Source: Undibacterium sp. Jales W-56
GTDB lineage: Bacteria; Pseudomonadota; Gammaproteobacteria; Burkholderiales; Burkholderiaceae_D
DNA length: 64,000 nucleotides
Direction: 5' to 3'
NCBI RefSeq assembly: GCF_025548535.1
Contig: NZ_JAJLQW010000004.1
Span: forward strand, 248,001-312,000
A program made the translations under genes and the position numbers. Shown piece after piece: positions 54,871 to 64,000 of this stretch. The stretch's first letter is position 1; each line of letters starts with the position of its first letter. Under the pieces are notes generated by a model. It was not told the DNA's origin. It saw nothing but the letters and a program-made list of their open reading frames with translations, and did not search any database.

Positions 54871-57800
54871 TTATACGACAACCGCTTCTTTACCCACAAA
54901 ACGCATAATCGCCCCGAGCAAATCATCTTCCCGATATGGCTTACCGAAGTATTCATTCACACCCAGTTCTTGCGCATAGTTGCGATGCTTGTCCGCTGTA
55001 CGCGAAGTGATCATGATGATAGGGATATGGCTGGTGCGTGCATCACTGCGGACATTGCGGGTCAGGTCGAAGCCGTCCATACGCGGCATTTCAATGTCGA
55101 CCAGCATGACGTCCGGCGTCACCGACTGCAATTGTTCCAGCGCATCGATGCCGTCTTTTGCCAAGACAACCTGATAACCCTCGCGCGTCAGCAAACGCTG
55201 GGTTACACGACGTACCGTCAGCGAATCATCGACTACCATAATCGTATGCTGGGTACGCAAGCCCTGAACCGGTGCGACCTGGGCATTCGCAGTACCAGCG
55301 CTGAGGTTCGCCACCGCCCCCATTTCCGGATGATCCTGCGTCGCTTGCTGGGTAGGATGACGCGCATGCTCATGTTCCATCCTGTGCGCCAAAGGTACCG
55401 GATTCAGAATCAGCACAATTTCACCTGAGCCCAGCACCGTTGCACCGGCAATACCGATCATACGCGCCAATTGCGGACCGATATTTTTAACCACGACCTC
55501 GCGGTTACCGACGATATCATCGACGTGAATGGCAACACGTTCGGTACCACTCTTCATGATCAGGATTGGCGAATACTGCTGCGCGATCGGCGCCACATCA
55601 TGCTCACCCAGCATCGATGACAAGTAGTGCATCGCAACCCGATTGCCTTGCCACACGATCGCACCATCGTTATATGCCGTCGCCAGCATGGCGGATTTCA
55701 ATTGCTGTACTTGCTCTACCAAAACGGAAGGCACCGCAAAGGTTTTGCCGCCGGATTTTAAGATCACGACTTGAGTCACGGCCAGTGTCAAGGGCAAATG
55801 AATCGTGAAATGCGCGCCTTTGCCTTCGGTAGAACTGACAGCAACACGACCGCCCAGGGAGGCGGCTTCTGAACGCACGACGTCCATCCCAACGCCACGA
55901 CCTGCGAGTTCGGTTACTTCACTGGCAGTAGAGAAGCCTGGTTCAAAAATCATGTTGACAACATCCAGGTCACTGGCATTTTCATCGTAGCCAATCAAGC
56001 CGACTGTTTTGGCTTTTTCACGAATACGGGACAAGTTCAAGCCCTGTCCGTCATCACTGAAATGGATCACAACTTCATTACCTTCTTGCCGGATCTCGAC
56101 TAATAATTCGCCGATTTCTTCTTTGCCGCTGGCACGACGGGCATCCCGGGACTCGATGCCATGCACAATTGCATTACGCAATAAATGCTCAAATGGTCCG
56201 ATCATTTTTTCCAAAACGCTACGGTCAATCTCCACCGAGGTACCGCGAATATCCAGGTTGACGCGCTTATCCACTTCTTTGGAAGTTTGACGGGTTACCC
56301 GATATAAACGTTCGGCGATACTGGCAAATGGGATCATACGGACACGCATCAGATCCTGTTGCAATTCACGCGTCAAACGCGCCTGTATATGCAAATCGTT
56401 CGATGCGCCGTCAATCGTGCGTGTCAAGTTGGTTTGTACCGTAGCCACGTCGCTGACGCTTTCGGCCATCATACGAGTCAGCTCTTGCAAACGGGTAAAT
56501 CGGTCGAATTCCAAAGGATCGAATTCACGATCGCCGGACATCGCCATACGCGAGGTGATTTGCGTCTCTGCCTGGATTTCTACTTCACGCAACTGATCGC
56601 GCAAACGGTTGACGTTTTCAGTCAATTCCGTCAATGAGGTACGCAAGGTGCCGACTTCGTTTTCCAGCTTGGAGCGTGAGATCGAAACTTCACCGGCCTG
56701 ATTGACGAGGCGGTCGAGAATATCGGCGCGAACCCGCACCAGAGGCACAGGAGCTGCCGGCGTTGCAGCTGCGGGAGTAGTGGCACGGCCAGGCACGAAA
56801 TTACTAAGCGCATTAGATGTCTGCAGCGGTATCACAGGTGCTAGGTTGATTAATTCTTTAGCTGCAGAACCGGTTTCAGCCGGGTTCGCAGCCGCTGCAT
56901 CCTGGTTCAATACTTCCTGGAATTGATCTAATTCCTGCGCCGGCGTCAGCGCTTCCGCAGCGCTTGGCGCCGCCACCTGAGCCTGTGGATTTTGCAGGCG
57001 ATCAAACAATTGCATGCTGTAATCATGACGCATGACCAGATCATCCATCAATGGCTGACGTGCTGCGCCGCCACCGGCGTGCATCAGATTCTCTACACGC
57101 GTTTCCATATCATGGGTATGTTGGCCCAACTCCATCGCCCCTGCCATGCGCGCGCTACCCTTGATGGTATGCATCAGGCGCAAGATGGATTGAGGGATCG
57201 CGGTCTCTTCAGGTTGCTGTTGCCAGGAACGCAGCAATTGCCCGACCATAGGCAATAAATCATGGCCTTCTTCGATAAACACCGGCAACAGATCGAGATC
57301 GAGATCATCCTTGATGCGCAAGTCAGGATCGGATGTCAGCGGAACGGCTTCATATAAAGCGTTTGCCGCGACCTCCTGATGTGGCGGCTCTGCCGGGGCC
57401 GTCACAGGCTCGGCGACGGCTTCAGCCAGCGGGGGCACGACCAGCGGCGGCGCCAGGTCTACGCTGACCAATGATGCAGGTTCCGGCTCAACCAGTGTAC
57501 CTGAGGCTGGACTTGTCGATGCCGCGGGATGCTCAAGCAAATCGGCGGCAATCGCCTGTTGCGTTTCCAGATCCAGCAAATGATCTTCTGGCTTGTTTAA
57601 GCTGGTGTCTGAAGGTGAAACCAGAGTCAACTCTGGCGCGGCGGCATCGTCGGCAACACTTAACCCGGATAAATCATTGATATCCAGTTTTTCATTGGTA
57701 GAGGTAATGAATTCATCATCTGCACCGACATCAGAACGCGCTATGACGGCCAGCAATAATCTATCAAGCTGGCGGACTTCGGTCGAGGCATGCTCCGCAA

Positions 57801-60800
57801 GCTCGGATAAAGCAAATTTTTTCAACATCTGCTTGACCGTTTCAACAGCGTGATCAAGCGTATCAAACTCCGTCTTATCCAGTGCGACCGGGTGACGCTC
57901 CAGTCTCTGAAGTACCATTTCCAGACTGTGGGCCAACTCCTGAACCGACTTCAGGCCGACCGTAGCGGAGCTGCCAGCCAGAGAATGTGCGGCGTGTACC
58001 GCATGTTTTGACACATTGCGATGCGGCTCATGACGCCACTCGGCAAAATCTTGTGACAAGAAGCGGACAATTTCATCCGTTTCTGCCATGTAGATCGTAT
58101 GCAAAGGCAAACTGATTTCTATATCGCCGATACGTTTTACGTTGTCATCTTGCGATTCTGCCGGCTTGGACAAGTCGGGAAATTCAAGAATCTGCGCAGT
58201 CACAGCTTCGGCGACGATGGTTTCTGTTACCGGTTCAGGAGCGGGAGTCGCTTCATGCGCCAAAGGCAGTTGCGTAACTAAGTCTAAATCGGCACCCAAA
58301 TCAACGATATGTTCCAGCTCTTGATGTGCATCGGCCAACGGCTCTATTGGCAGCGCATCTGGAAGATCCAGACGCTCTGCAATCGGATGCGGTTCCGGAG
58401 CTGATGCTGGCTCCGCCAAAGCGGCAGGAGCGGCGCCTTCTGCGCTGCCGGCCGGATTCAGCAACGCTGATTCGGTGATCGCAATCTCGGCGATATCCTC
58501 TACATGCTCAAGCTCGTCGGCTTCATTTTCATCGAATGCGGCAACCGCTTCAATCACGGCTTCCGGCTCTTCTGCGGATAGAATATCGATCGCGGCAGCG
58601 GGTGCAATATCTGCAATAGAAAGAGGTTCATCTTGAGCAGTTTCAAGTACCCGATGATCCGCTTCCACTATGACAGCCGGGATAACCGAAGCGACTGTCT
58701 CGGCCGGTGCAGCTACTGCTGCTTCGACATAGTGGAAATCTTGACCGGCTTTAATGCGTTCTGCCGCAGCGATCAGCGCCAGTCCGTTACGGCTGGAGAA
58801 TCCGGTATGTTTTAATTCTTCGACCCAGGCAAACAGGTCGTCGGCAGCCCGATCCAGCAAGGCATACAAATGTTCGCTGCCTTCACGCGACTCGGACAGC
58901 CACATGTTCATGACCTGTTCAATGCTCCATGCGGCTTCACCGAAGATGGTCAGGCCAACCATGCGTCCACTGCCTTTTAAGGTATGGAATGAGCGGCGCA
59001 GACTCGTGAGATGTTCTTGATTGCCTGGATCGCGTCTGGATGCCGGTACCGTTTCTCTGACAAAACCAAGAACCTCATCCGCTTCCATCAGAAATATCTC
59101 TAATAATTCTGCATCGATTGCTTCGTCATTGGCAGGCAACTCCGGGACATAGCTTGGCGCAGGCTCGCTGACCACAGGCGTCGTCGCCGCTACGATGTTG
59201 TTGAGCGCATCTTGCGAAATGGTGGCGTCTGCCTTGCCCAGCAAATCAATTGCTGCGCGGGCACGGGTACTCGCATCGGCATCATCCAGAAGGGTTGCTA
59301 CCGAGCGTTCCGATTCCAGAGAATCTTTTAACTGGGCTTGCAGCGCCTGATTTTCCGGCTCTTCCATCAATGAGGCGACCAGTTTTGAGGATTGCTGCTG
59401 CTGGTTGGCCAGCTCTTGTTCAGCGGTCACCACCGATTCTGCCGATGGTGCCGGCACCGAGTTTCCGGCAGATTCATTCAGCGAAGACGGCAGCAATTCT
59501 TTTTCCGCACTCTTCTCAAGCAGTCTTGAGCGTAATAATCCGGCCTTCGCGTCAAAACTGAATTTTTTCTTCGCCGTATCCGGTTGCGATTGCAAAATCT
59601 CGATGAAGAAAGTCAGGGCGCCGATATTTTGCGCCACATTTTGATGAGCGCTTTCAGCATGCTCGGTACCTGCAACTTCTGAGAATTGCGCAATGATTTT
59701 GCGTGCATGCTCAACAGCAAGCATCGCATCGTCCTGATCCAAAATGGCCAATGCACCGCCAATCTGATGCAAAATCGGATCAACTGGCGACAACACATCG
59801 ACACTGGCCGGATCACGGAAATATTCATCCAGGTTTTTTTCGACCTGGCGCAAACTGGACTGCATTTCTGCGACCAGTACCGACATGGTTTGCCTTTGCT
59901 GCGCTTCACGGGAAATTTCTCCCATCCATGCGGCCTGGGTAGCAGGCTCGTCGCCAGAAACCAGGGACAACAGACGCGCAGTGACTTCGTCAGCACGCTC
60001 AGCGAAGTGATCAGGTAAACGCGTTATATGATCAAGTGCGTTTTCTACAAACAACAAACTGGTGGCCAGTTCTATGCCTATCTTACTTTTTTCAGTGGTA
60101 TGCGCTGCGTGACGTGCGATGCCGCTCAACTCCCGCAGCAACTTCGACAAAGGAGGTGAATTCAGGTTCGAGCCATTCTCCGCCAGGTCCTTCATTTTTT
60201 GCGCAAAACGATCTGCAATACTGGCATCGCCATTGGCAATCCGGCCCCACAGATTTTTCAAGCTCGCGACTTGTTCTTTGGCTGTCGCCAGAACATTGGC
60301 AGCAATCTTGCCGTAATTCTTTTGATCGTAATCGACTGGAACTTGATTATCGAGTTGATACGCGCGACGGATTTGCGCAACAAAGGCTGAAGGATGATCG
60401 ACTTGAGCAATAAAAAATAATGCGTCCCGCAACAGTCGCTCTGGAATACTGGAAACGCCATCCACCAAACGACGAATCTGCAGATTGATGCGGCCGAAAA
60501 TTTGCTTTACATATTGTTTGTTCTCGATCGCTCCCTGCGCAACCGCTTCGGCAAATCCACGCATCACCAGCCAGAATGCTTTGGCTTGCGGGGTTACCTG
60601 GGCATGTTCGATCTCGCCAATCAAGTCGTGCATCGCCTGCACCGCACCCAGTTGTTGCGCATTGTCCTTGCTGGTCAAGACGGTCAGCAAGAGTTTTTCA
60701 AAACGTTGCCTCAAGCCGGTGTAATTCACTGCCGCCACATTGTGCGCAATCGTCAATTCAGGAATTTGCTCCTGCACCGACAGAGAGGGAAAGAATAAGT

Positions 60801-61248
60801 CGGCAGGATGAATGCGTTCCGCCCCTTTCAACTCAAGCAAGGCACGGTAGTAAGGGAATAAACGGACCGGCTGATGCGCGCTGCCAGACAACAGATCTTC
60901 GAGGTAACGCAAAATAGCGTGAAAAGCGTCATTGATGACATCGATATGCACCGGACTCATTTCAAGCTGGCCTGATTGCAGGCGCTCGATTAAATCTTCG
61001 ATGGTTTCTGTGACGATAGACACGCCATCGATATCCACAATCTGTAAGGCGCCATGCGCCTGATGCAGATAACTTTTGGCATGCAATAGCATCGTGGATT
61101 TGCTGTCGTCGTCCTGCGCAACAGCATCCGACAATAATTTTCCAGCACTGGTAATTGCTTCGCGAACTTCACCCATGACCCAAGACAATGGGCCGATATC
61201 AAACTGCTCCTGGGGAGTTTCTTGCGAAATTGAAAAATCAGACGTCAT
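54871..61248 (-). CDS. chpA: ChpA-type hybrid chemotaxis kinase (Hpt-CheA-CheW-receiver)
   Basis: Giant CheA-like kinase of type IV pilus (twitching) signalling, 2125 residues. A divergent Hpt-like region comes first (YLHQAHGALQ, His65). Hpt domains follow with phospho-acceptor His755 (FHTLKGSGRM), His1088 (AHSLAGSSATVG) and His1360 (MHTIKGSARMAG), separated by Ala/Glu/Pro-rich linkers. The kinase core has the dimerisation helices (about 1490-1570), the N-box at Asn1692 (NAIVHG) and GRGVGMDVV; then a CheW-like part (about 1820-1960) and a C-terminal receiver with Asp2051 (VMLVDIEMPRMDG). P. aeruginosa ChpA is longer, with more Xpt modules. It follows pilJ by 93 bases. Confidence 0.92.
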   Translation of the reverse strand: MTSDFSISQETPQEQFDIGPLSWVMGEVREAITSAGKLLSDAVAQDDDSKSTMLLHAKSYLHQAHGALQIVDIDGVSIVTETIEDLIERLQSGQLEMSPVHIDVINDAFHAILRYLEDLLSGSAHQPVRLFPYYRALLELKGAERIHPADLFFPSLSVQEQIPELTIAHNVAAVNYTGLRQRFEKLLLTVLTSKDNAQQLGAVQAMHDLIGEIEHAQVTPQAKAFWLVMRGFAEAVAQGAIENKQYVKQIFGRINLQIRRLVDGVSSIPERLLRDALFFIAQVDHPSAFVAQIRRAYQLDNQVPVDYDQKNYGKIAANVLATAKEQVASLKNLWGRIANGDASIADRFAQKMKDLAENGSNLNSPPLSKLLRELSGIARHAAHTTEKSKIGIELATSLLFVENALDHITRLPDHFAERADEVTARLLSLVSGDEPATQAAWMGEISREAQQRQTMSVLVAEMQSSLRQVEKNLDEYFRDPASVDVLSPVDPILHQIGGALAILDQDDAMLAVEHARKIIAQFSEVAGTEHAESAHQNVAQNIGALTFFIEILQSQPDTAKKKFSFDAKAGLLRSRLLEKSAEKELLPSSLNESAGNSVPAPSAESVVTAEQELANQQQQSSKLVASLMEEPENQALQAQLKDSLESERSVATLLDDADASTRARAAIDLLGKADATISQDALNNIVAATTPVVSEPAPSYVPELPANDEAIDAELLEIFLMEADEVLGFVRETVPASRRDPGNQEHLTSLRRSFHTLKGSGRMVGLTIFGEAAWSIEQVMNMWLSESREGSEHLYALLDRAADDLFAWVEELKHTGFSSRNGLALIAAAERIKAGQDFHYVEAAVAAPAETVASVIPAVIVEADHRVLETAQDEPLSIADIAPAAAIDILSAEEPEAVIEAVAAFDENEADELEHVEDIAEIAITESALLNPAGSAEGAAPAALAEPASAPEPHPIAERLDLPDALPIEPLADAHQELEHIVDLGADLDLVTQLPLAHEATPAPEPVTETIVAEAVTAQILEFPDLSKPAESQDDNVKRIGDIEISLPLHTIYMAETDEIVRFLSQDFAEWRHEPHRNVSKHAVHAAHSLAGSSATVGLKSVQELAHSLEMVLQRLERHPVALDKTEFDTLDHAVETVKQMLKKFALSELAEHASTEVRQLDRLLLAVIARSDVGADDEFITSTNEKLDINDLSGLSVADDAAAPELTLVSPSDTSLNKPEDHLLDLETQQAIAADLLEHPAASTSPASGTLVEPEPASLVSVDLAPPLVVPPLAEAVAEPVTAPAEPPHQEVAANALYEAVPLTSDPDLRIKDDLDLDLLPVFIEEGHDLLPMVGQLLRSWQQQPEETAIPQSILRLMHTIKGSARMAGAMELGQHTHDMETRVENLMHAGGGAARQPLMDDLVMRHDYSMQLFDRLQNPQAQVAAPSAAEALTPAQELDQFQEVLNQDAAAANPAETGSAAKELINLAPVIPLQTSNALSNFVPGRATTPAAATPAAPVPLVRVRADILDRLVNQAGEVSISRSKLENEVGTLRTSLTELTENVNRLRDQLREVEIQAETQITSRMAMSGDREFDPLEFDRFTRLQELTRMMAESVSDVATVQTNLTRTIDGASNDLHIQARLTRELQQDLMRVRMIPFASIAERLYRVTRQTSKEVDKRVNLDIRGTSVEIDRSVLEKMIGPFEHLLRNAIVHGIESRDARRASGKEEIGELLVEIRQEGNEVVIHFSDDGQGLNLSRIREKAKTVGLIGYDENASDLDVVNMIFEPGFSTASEVTELAGRGVGMDVVRSEAASLGGRVAVSSTEGKGAHFTIHLPLTLAVTQVVILKSGGKTFAVPSVLVEQVQQLKSAMLATAYNDGAIVWQGNRVAMHYLSSMLGEHDVAPIAQQYSPILIMKSGTERVAIHVDDIVGNREVVVKNIGPQLARMIGIAGATVLGSGEIVLILNPVPLAHRMEHEHARHPTQQATQDHPEMGAVANLSAGTANAQVAPVQGLRTQHTIMVVDDSLTVRRVTQRLLTREGYQVVLAKDGIDALEQLQSVTPDVMLVDIEMPRMDGFDLTRNVRSDARTSHIPIIMITSRTADKHRNYAQELGVNEYFGKPYREDDLLGAIMRFVGKEAVVV

Positions 61249-61341
61249 GCGTACCCCGCAAACTCAAAGGGCGATAAACCTTCGCTTATCGCCATGCATT
61301 TATGATATGGCTGCACATAAGGCACAGCCAATAGCTGAAAA

Positions 61342-63678
61342 TTAAGCAGCAACCCGGAAACGAGATACGGAGTTTCTAAGTTCTTCAGCCAACATCGACA
61401 ATTCACTAATGGAATGCGCAGTTTGTTGTGTACCGGTCTGAGTCTGCTCAGTAATCGTCAAAATATGCTGGATGTTCTGAGCAACGCCGTTCGCAGAAGT
61501 AGCCTGCTGTTCGGTAGCCAGGGAGATACCTTGAATCAGTTCCGCCAAACGATTGGAAACGCTACGGATTTCAGACAACGCCGTACCCGCAGCATCGGAA
61601 AGCTTGGCTCCCTCAACCACACCCTGCGTGGATTTTTCCATCGCGGCAACCGCGTCATGGGTATCGGTCTGAATCGTACGAACCAGCGCACCGATCTGCT
61701 TGGTCGCTTCAGCTGAACGCTCCGCCAGTCGCTGAACCTCTTCCGCAACCACAGAGAAGCCGCGTCCTGCCTCACCCGCTGACGCCGCCTGAATCGCCGC
61801 ATTCAGCGCCAACACGTTGGTCTGTTCGGTAATGTCGGAAATCAGTTCCGTGATCTCGCCAATCTCTTGCGAAGATTCACCGAGTCGTTTAATACGTTTG
61901 GAGGTTTCCTGGATCTGTTCGCGAATCTCGTTCATACCCTTGATCGCATTTTCCACCGCATGAGAACCTTGCTCTGCCGCTGCAACCGACTGGCGCGCAA
62001 CCTCGGCCGATTCATTCGCAGAACGCGATACGTCGGTAATATCCTGTGCCATGGTCACAACGATCTGACCGGCGTCAGAGATTTCGCGCGATTGCTGTTG
62101 CGACGCTTCCAGCAAATCGTTCGAAATACTTTGCGCCTGATTCGATGCAGAAGTAACCTGCGCTGCGGTTGAAGTTACGCGACCGACCAGACCGCGCAAT
62201 TCTTCCACCGTGTAGTTAACCGAGTCGGCGATCGCGCCGGTGATGTCTTCGGACACCGTCGCCTGAATCGTCAAGTCACCATCCGCCACTTCCTGCAATT
62301 CATTCATCAGCCGCAAAATCGCAGCCTGATTCTGATCGTTTGCCGCTTTCGCTTCCTCTTCCTGCTTTTGCGCTTGTAACATCTGGGCATCGGCCTCGAT
62401 ACGACGTTCATTCGCTTCTTTAGCGCGGTTACGGCTATCTTGCAACAGAACCAGAGCGATACCTGCCGCGGAAACCAGCGCCAGAACAGCGCTCAACAAC
62501 ATCAGCCAGAACGAGATGCTGATCGTATCTTGCTGCGCGGTATAAGTTTTTTGGAGCTTGGTAATTTTTTGCTTCAGATCTTCGTTTTCATTAAATACCA
62601 ATTGCTCGGACTGTTTCGCTGCAATAAAGTTTTGCAGGTTGCCGAGAATGCTGGAAACGGAAGTCTGGTATTCAGCAAACGCTTTTTGCAATTCGAGTAA
62701 TTTTTCACGGGTTGCCGCATCTTTAGTCGGCGTCAGACGCAATACATCGCTACCGTTCAGGAAGCCGTCAACCAGATCACGGAAGGTGTTGGTATCTTTG
62801 CCCAGCAAGAACGCGGTTTCAGGATTGACACCCTCGGAAGTCAGGAATTCATTTGCGCTACGTGCCAGGCGTTGCGTCAACATGACCAACTGGCCAGATG
62901 CCGAAATTTCGCGGGAATTACCGCCGCCCTGTACTTTTAAGGTGGAAATTTGTTCCGTGAGTTCCAGCAAGCCACCGGACAAGCCATTCAGTTTCTGTAG
63001 CGTCTGACCGAAACCAGTCAATTCTTTACGTAACTTCAAAATCGTCTCAGCGGCTTTGTCGGAGTTATTCCAGGCTTTTTTGGTGTCGGCCAATACGGGT
63101 TCAACCGAAGAGTCCGGTTTTTTCAGTTCACGGCCCTGGTAAGAAAGCCCGTTCAGCAGCACGTTCAGATCGCTGTTGATCTCACGACGACTTTCGTCCA
63201 GCTGTTTAAACGCTGCCGGATTACCCTGAATCGCATTCGGCGCCGCTTTACCGATACGCTGCGAGTGCATCAGCACCTCACCCGCGATCTGCGCCTGAGT
63301 GGAAATCAAGGTCGATTGCGCGGAGTTCAGATACACGAACAAAGCAACCGCCAACAGCGAGCCCACCATCAGGATCAGCAATACGCGGATTTGTCTCTGC
63401 AAAGGCAAATGACCGATCAAAGGGAGACGTATATCGCCGCCTTTTTCCAGTGCATCACCGATGAAAGTCGCGTCAGCACGCGGCACATGCGTACGCTCTG
63501 CGGCTACCTGTACGGATTCTGCTTTCTGCGCGCTGCCGGCATCTTCCGGGAGCATCTTCACATTACTCGCCTCTTCAATCGAATCGGCAGCATTATTGAA
63601 CTCCCGGACGCTTGATTCTGCTAAGTCAAGCTCTTGGTCTTGTTTTTTCTTGGACAAGGACGGTAGTTTAAATGCCAT
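61342..63678 (-). CDS. pilJ: type IV pilus methyl-accepting protein PilJ
   Basis: Chemoreceptor of the Pil-Chp system, 778 residues. A polar cytoplasmic start (1-95) leads to TM1 (about 97-117). The periplasmic PilJ-type helical domains cover about 120-380, and TM2 is near 386-410. A HAMP follows, then the signalling coiled coil (about 480-775) with the tip [19 protein letters not shown] and [20 protein letters not shown]. The C terminus lacks a CheR-binding pentapeptide. Signals are believed to come from pilin contact at the cell pole. Sixty bases separate it from the upstream CheW-like gene. Confidence 0.92.
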   Translation of the reverse strand: MAFKLPSLSKKKQDQELDLAESSVREFNNAADSIEEASNVKMLPEDAGSAQKAESVQVAAERTHVPRADATFIGDALEKGGDIRLPLIGHLPLQRQIRVLLILMVGSLLAVALFVYLNSAQSTLISTQAQIAGEVLMHSQRIGKAAPNAIQGNPAAFKQLDESRREINSDLNVLLNGLSYQGRELKKPDSSVEPVLADTKKAWNNSDKAAETILKLRKELTGFGQTLQKLNGLSGGLLELTEQISTLKVQGGGNSREISASGQLVMLTQRLARSANEFLTSEGVNPETAFLLGKDTNTFRDLVDGFLNGSDVLRLTPTKDAATREKLLELQKAFAEYQTSVSSILGNLQNFIAAKQSEQLVFNENEDLKQKITKLQKTYTAQQDTISISFWLMLLSAVLALVSAAGIALVLLQDSRNRAKEANERRIEADAQMLQAQKQEEEAKAANDQNQAAILRLMNELQEVADGDLTIQATVSEDITGAIADSVNYTVEELRGLVGRVTSTAAQVTSASNQAQSISNDLLEASQQQSREISDAGQIVVTMAQDITDVSRSANESAEVARQSVAAAEQGSHAVENAIKGMNEIREQIQETSKRIKRLGESSQEIGEITELISDITEQTNVLALNAAIQAASAGEAGRGFSVVAEEVQRLAERSAEATKQIGALVRTIQTDTHDAVAAMEKSTQGVVEGAKLSDAAGTALSEIRSVSNRLAELIQGISLATEQQATSANGVAQNIQHILTITEQTQTGTQQTAHSISELSMLAEELRNSVSRFRVAA

Positions 63679-63738
63679 TACTAGGTCTCCTAAACGATTG
63701 AGAAGCTGTCAGCCAATCTAATGAAGATGGCTGACGAA

Positions 63739-64000
63739 TTACAAACCAATATGTAAAAAATCCTGATCTTGCACCAGCGCAGCCAAACTCAGTTGCGTCC
63801 AGATGTTTGCATCACGATCACGATATTTTTTGACGATCCAGGGTTTCTGACCGGGCCGGATGCCCCCGTCCGAACTCTCTTGTTCTTCCATTTCTGCCGC
63901 GTTCCTCAAACCCAACACCTGGCTGACCAGCAAGCCGCTGTTAAACGCCAGGCTCGGTGCGAATGCGACCACACGGCAGCTATGATCCAGATTGGTCACA
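63739..64000 (-). CDS. pilI: PilI/CheW-like coupling protein, C-terminal part (cut by window edge)
   Basis: Only the last 87 or so codons are in the window; the frame is open to the right edge. VVAFAPSLAFNSGLLVSQVL followed by LGLRNAAEMEE and PWIVKKYRDRDANIWTQLSL is the C-terminal half of a CheW-fold protein, most similar to PilI. Position upstream of pilJ agrees: the P. aeruginosa order is pilG-pilH-pilI-pilJ-(pilK)-chpA. No pilK methyltransferase gene lies between pilJ and chpA here. The GTG near 63999 is an internal codon, not the start. Confidence 0.75.
   Translation of the reverse strand, partial: VTNLDHSCRVVAFAPSLAFNSGLLVSQVLGLRNAAEMEEQESSDGGIRPGQKPWIVKKYRDRDANIWTQLSLAALVQDQDFLHIGL

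Overview
The window looks like the chromosome of a betaproteobacterium of the order Burkholderiales, most likely the family Oxalobacteraceae (Undibacterium, Herminiimonas or Collimonas type). The grounds are gene content and order: fur divergent from bamE-dapB, hrcA near nadK-recN, a yqgE-ruvX-pyrR-pyrB-pyrC' run, leuS-lptE-holA-proA, a Burkholderiales-type porin, a DUF3717 gene and a Pil-Chp chemotaxis operon. All identifications come from reading the sequence and from remembered family motifs; no database search was made.

Layout. Bases 1-4068 are a decayed accessory segment: a CbiZ-like fragment overlapping a DUF4031 gene, an intact tyrosine recombinase, small DUF3717 and MazE/AbrB-like reading frames, an IS1595-type transposase remnant and a phospholipase D-type nuclease broken by a nonsense codon. 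The segment ends abruptly inside nrdJ (B12-dependent ribonucleotide reductase), of which only the C-terminal 360 codons remain. From 5.3 to 17 kb come a futalosine-hydrolase-like gene, a parvulin lipoprotein, a tetR / isoaspartyl-methyltransferase-like / rhodanese / tolC cluster, two lipoproteins of unknown function, uppP-recQ and a WYL regulator. From 17 to 28 kb are two VOC proteins, an unusual NHL-propeller/M23-peptidase fusion, trmB, a porin, a Bcr/CflA transporter, gabD, an RlmL-like methyltransferase, a DsbA-fold isomerase and hemJ. At 28.4-30.4 kb an AT-richer two-gene cassette (SMC/OLD-like ATPase plus a small TOPRIM-like protein) sits between hemJ and proA and is the best candidate for an uncharacterised defence system.

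From 30.4 to 54.8 kb the content is mainly housekeeping: proA, holA, lptE, leuS, exbBD, dapB, bamE/fur, a lone receiver protein, hrcA, a short arsenic operon (arsR-aquaporin-arsC), nadK, recN, hemH, apaH, plsC, the pyrimidine cluster with a zinc-ligand-less dihydroorotase homologue, ruvX, yqgE and a photolyase. The right end (54.9-64 kb) is a type IV pilus chemosensory operon on the minus strand: a pilI/cheW-like gene (cut by the window edge), pilJ, and a 2125-residue chpA-type hybrid kinase.

Between genes there is a dispersed element of about 150 bp in three copies (5955-6103, 7392-7536, 39575-39725), with a CACAGAGACACGGAGAC-type leader and a 17-bp hairpin at its other end. It is not explained by any gene. 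No rRNA, tRNA, CRISPR array or riboswitch was recognised.
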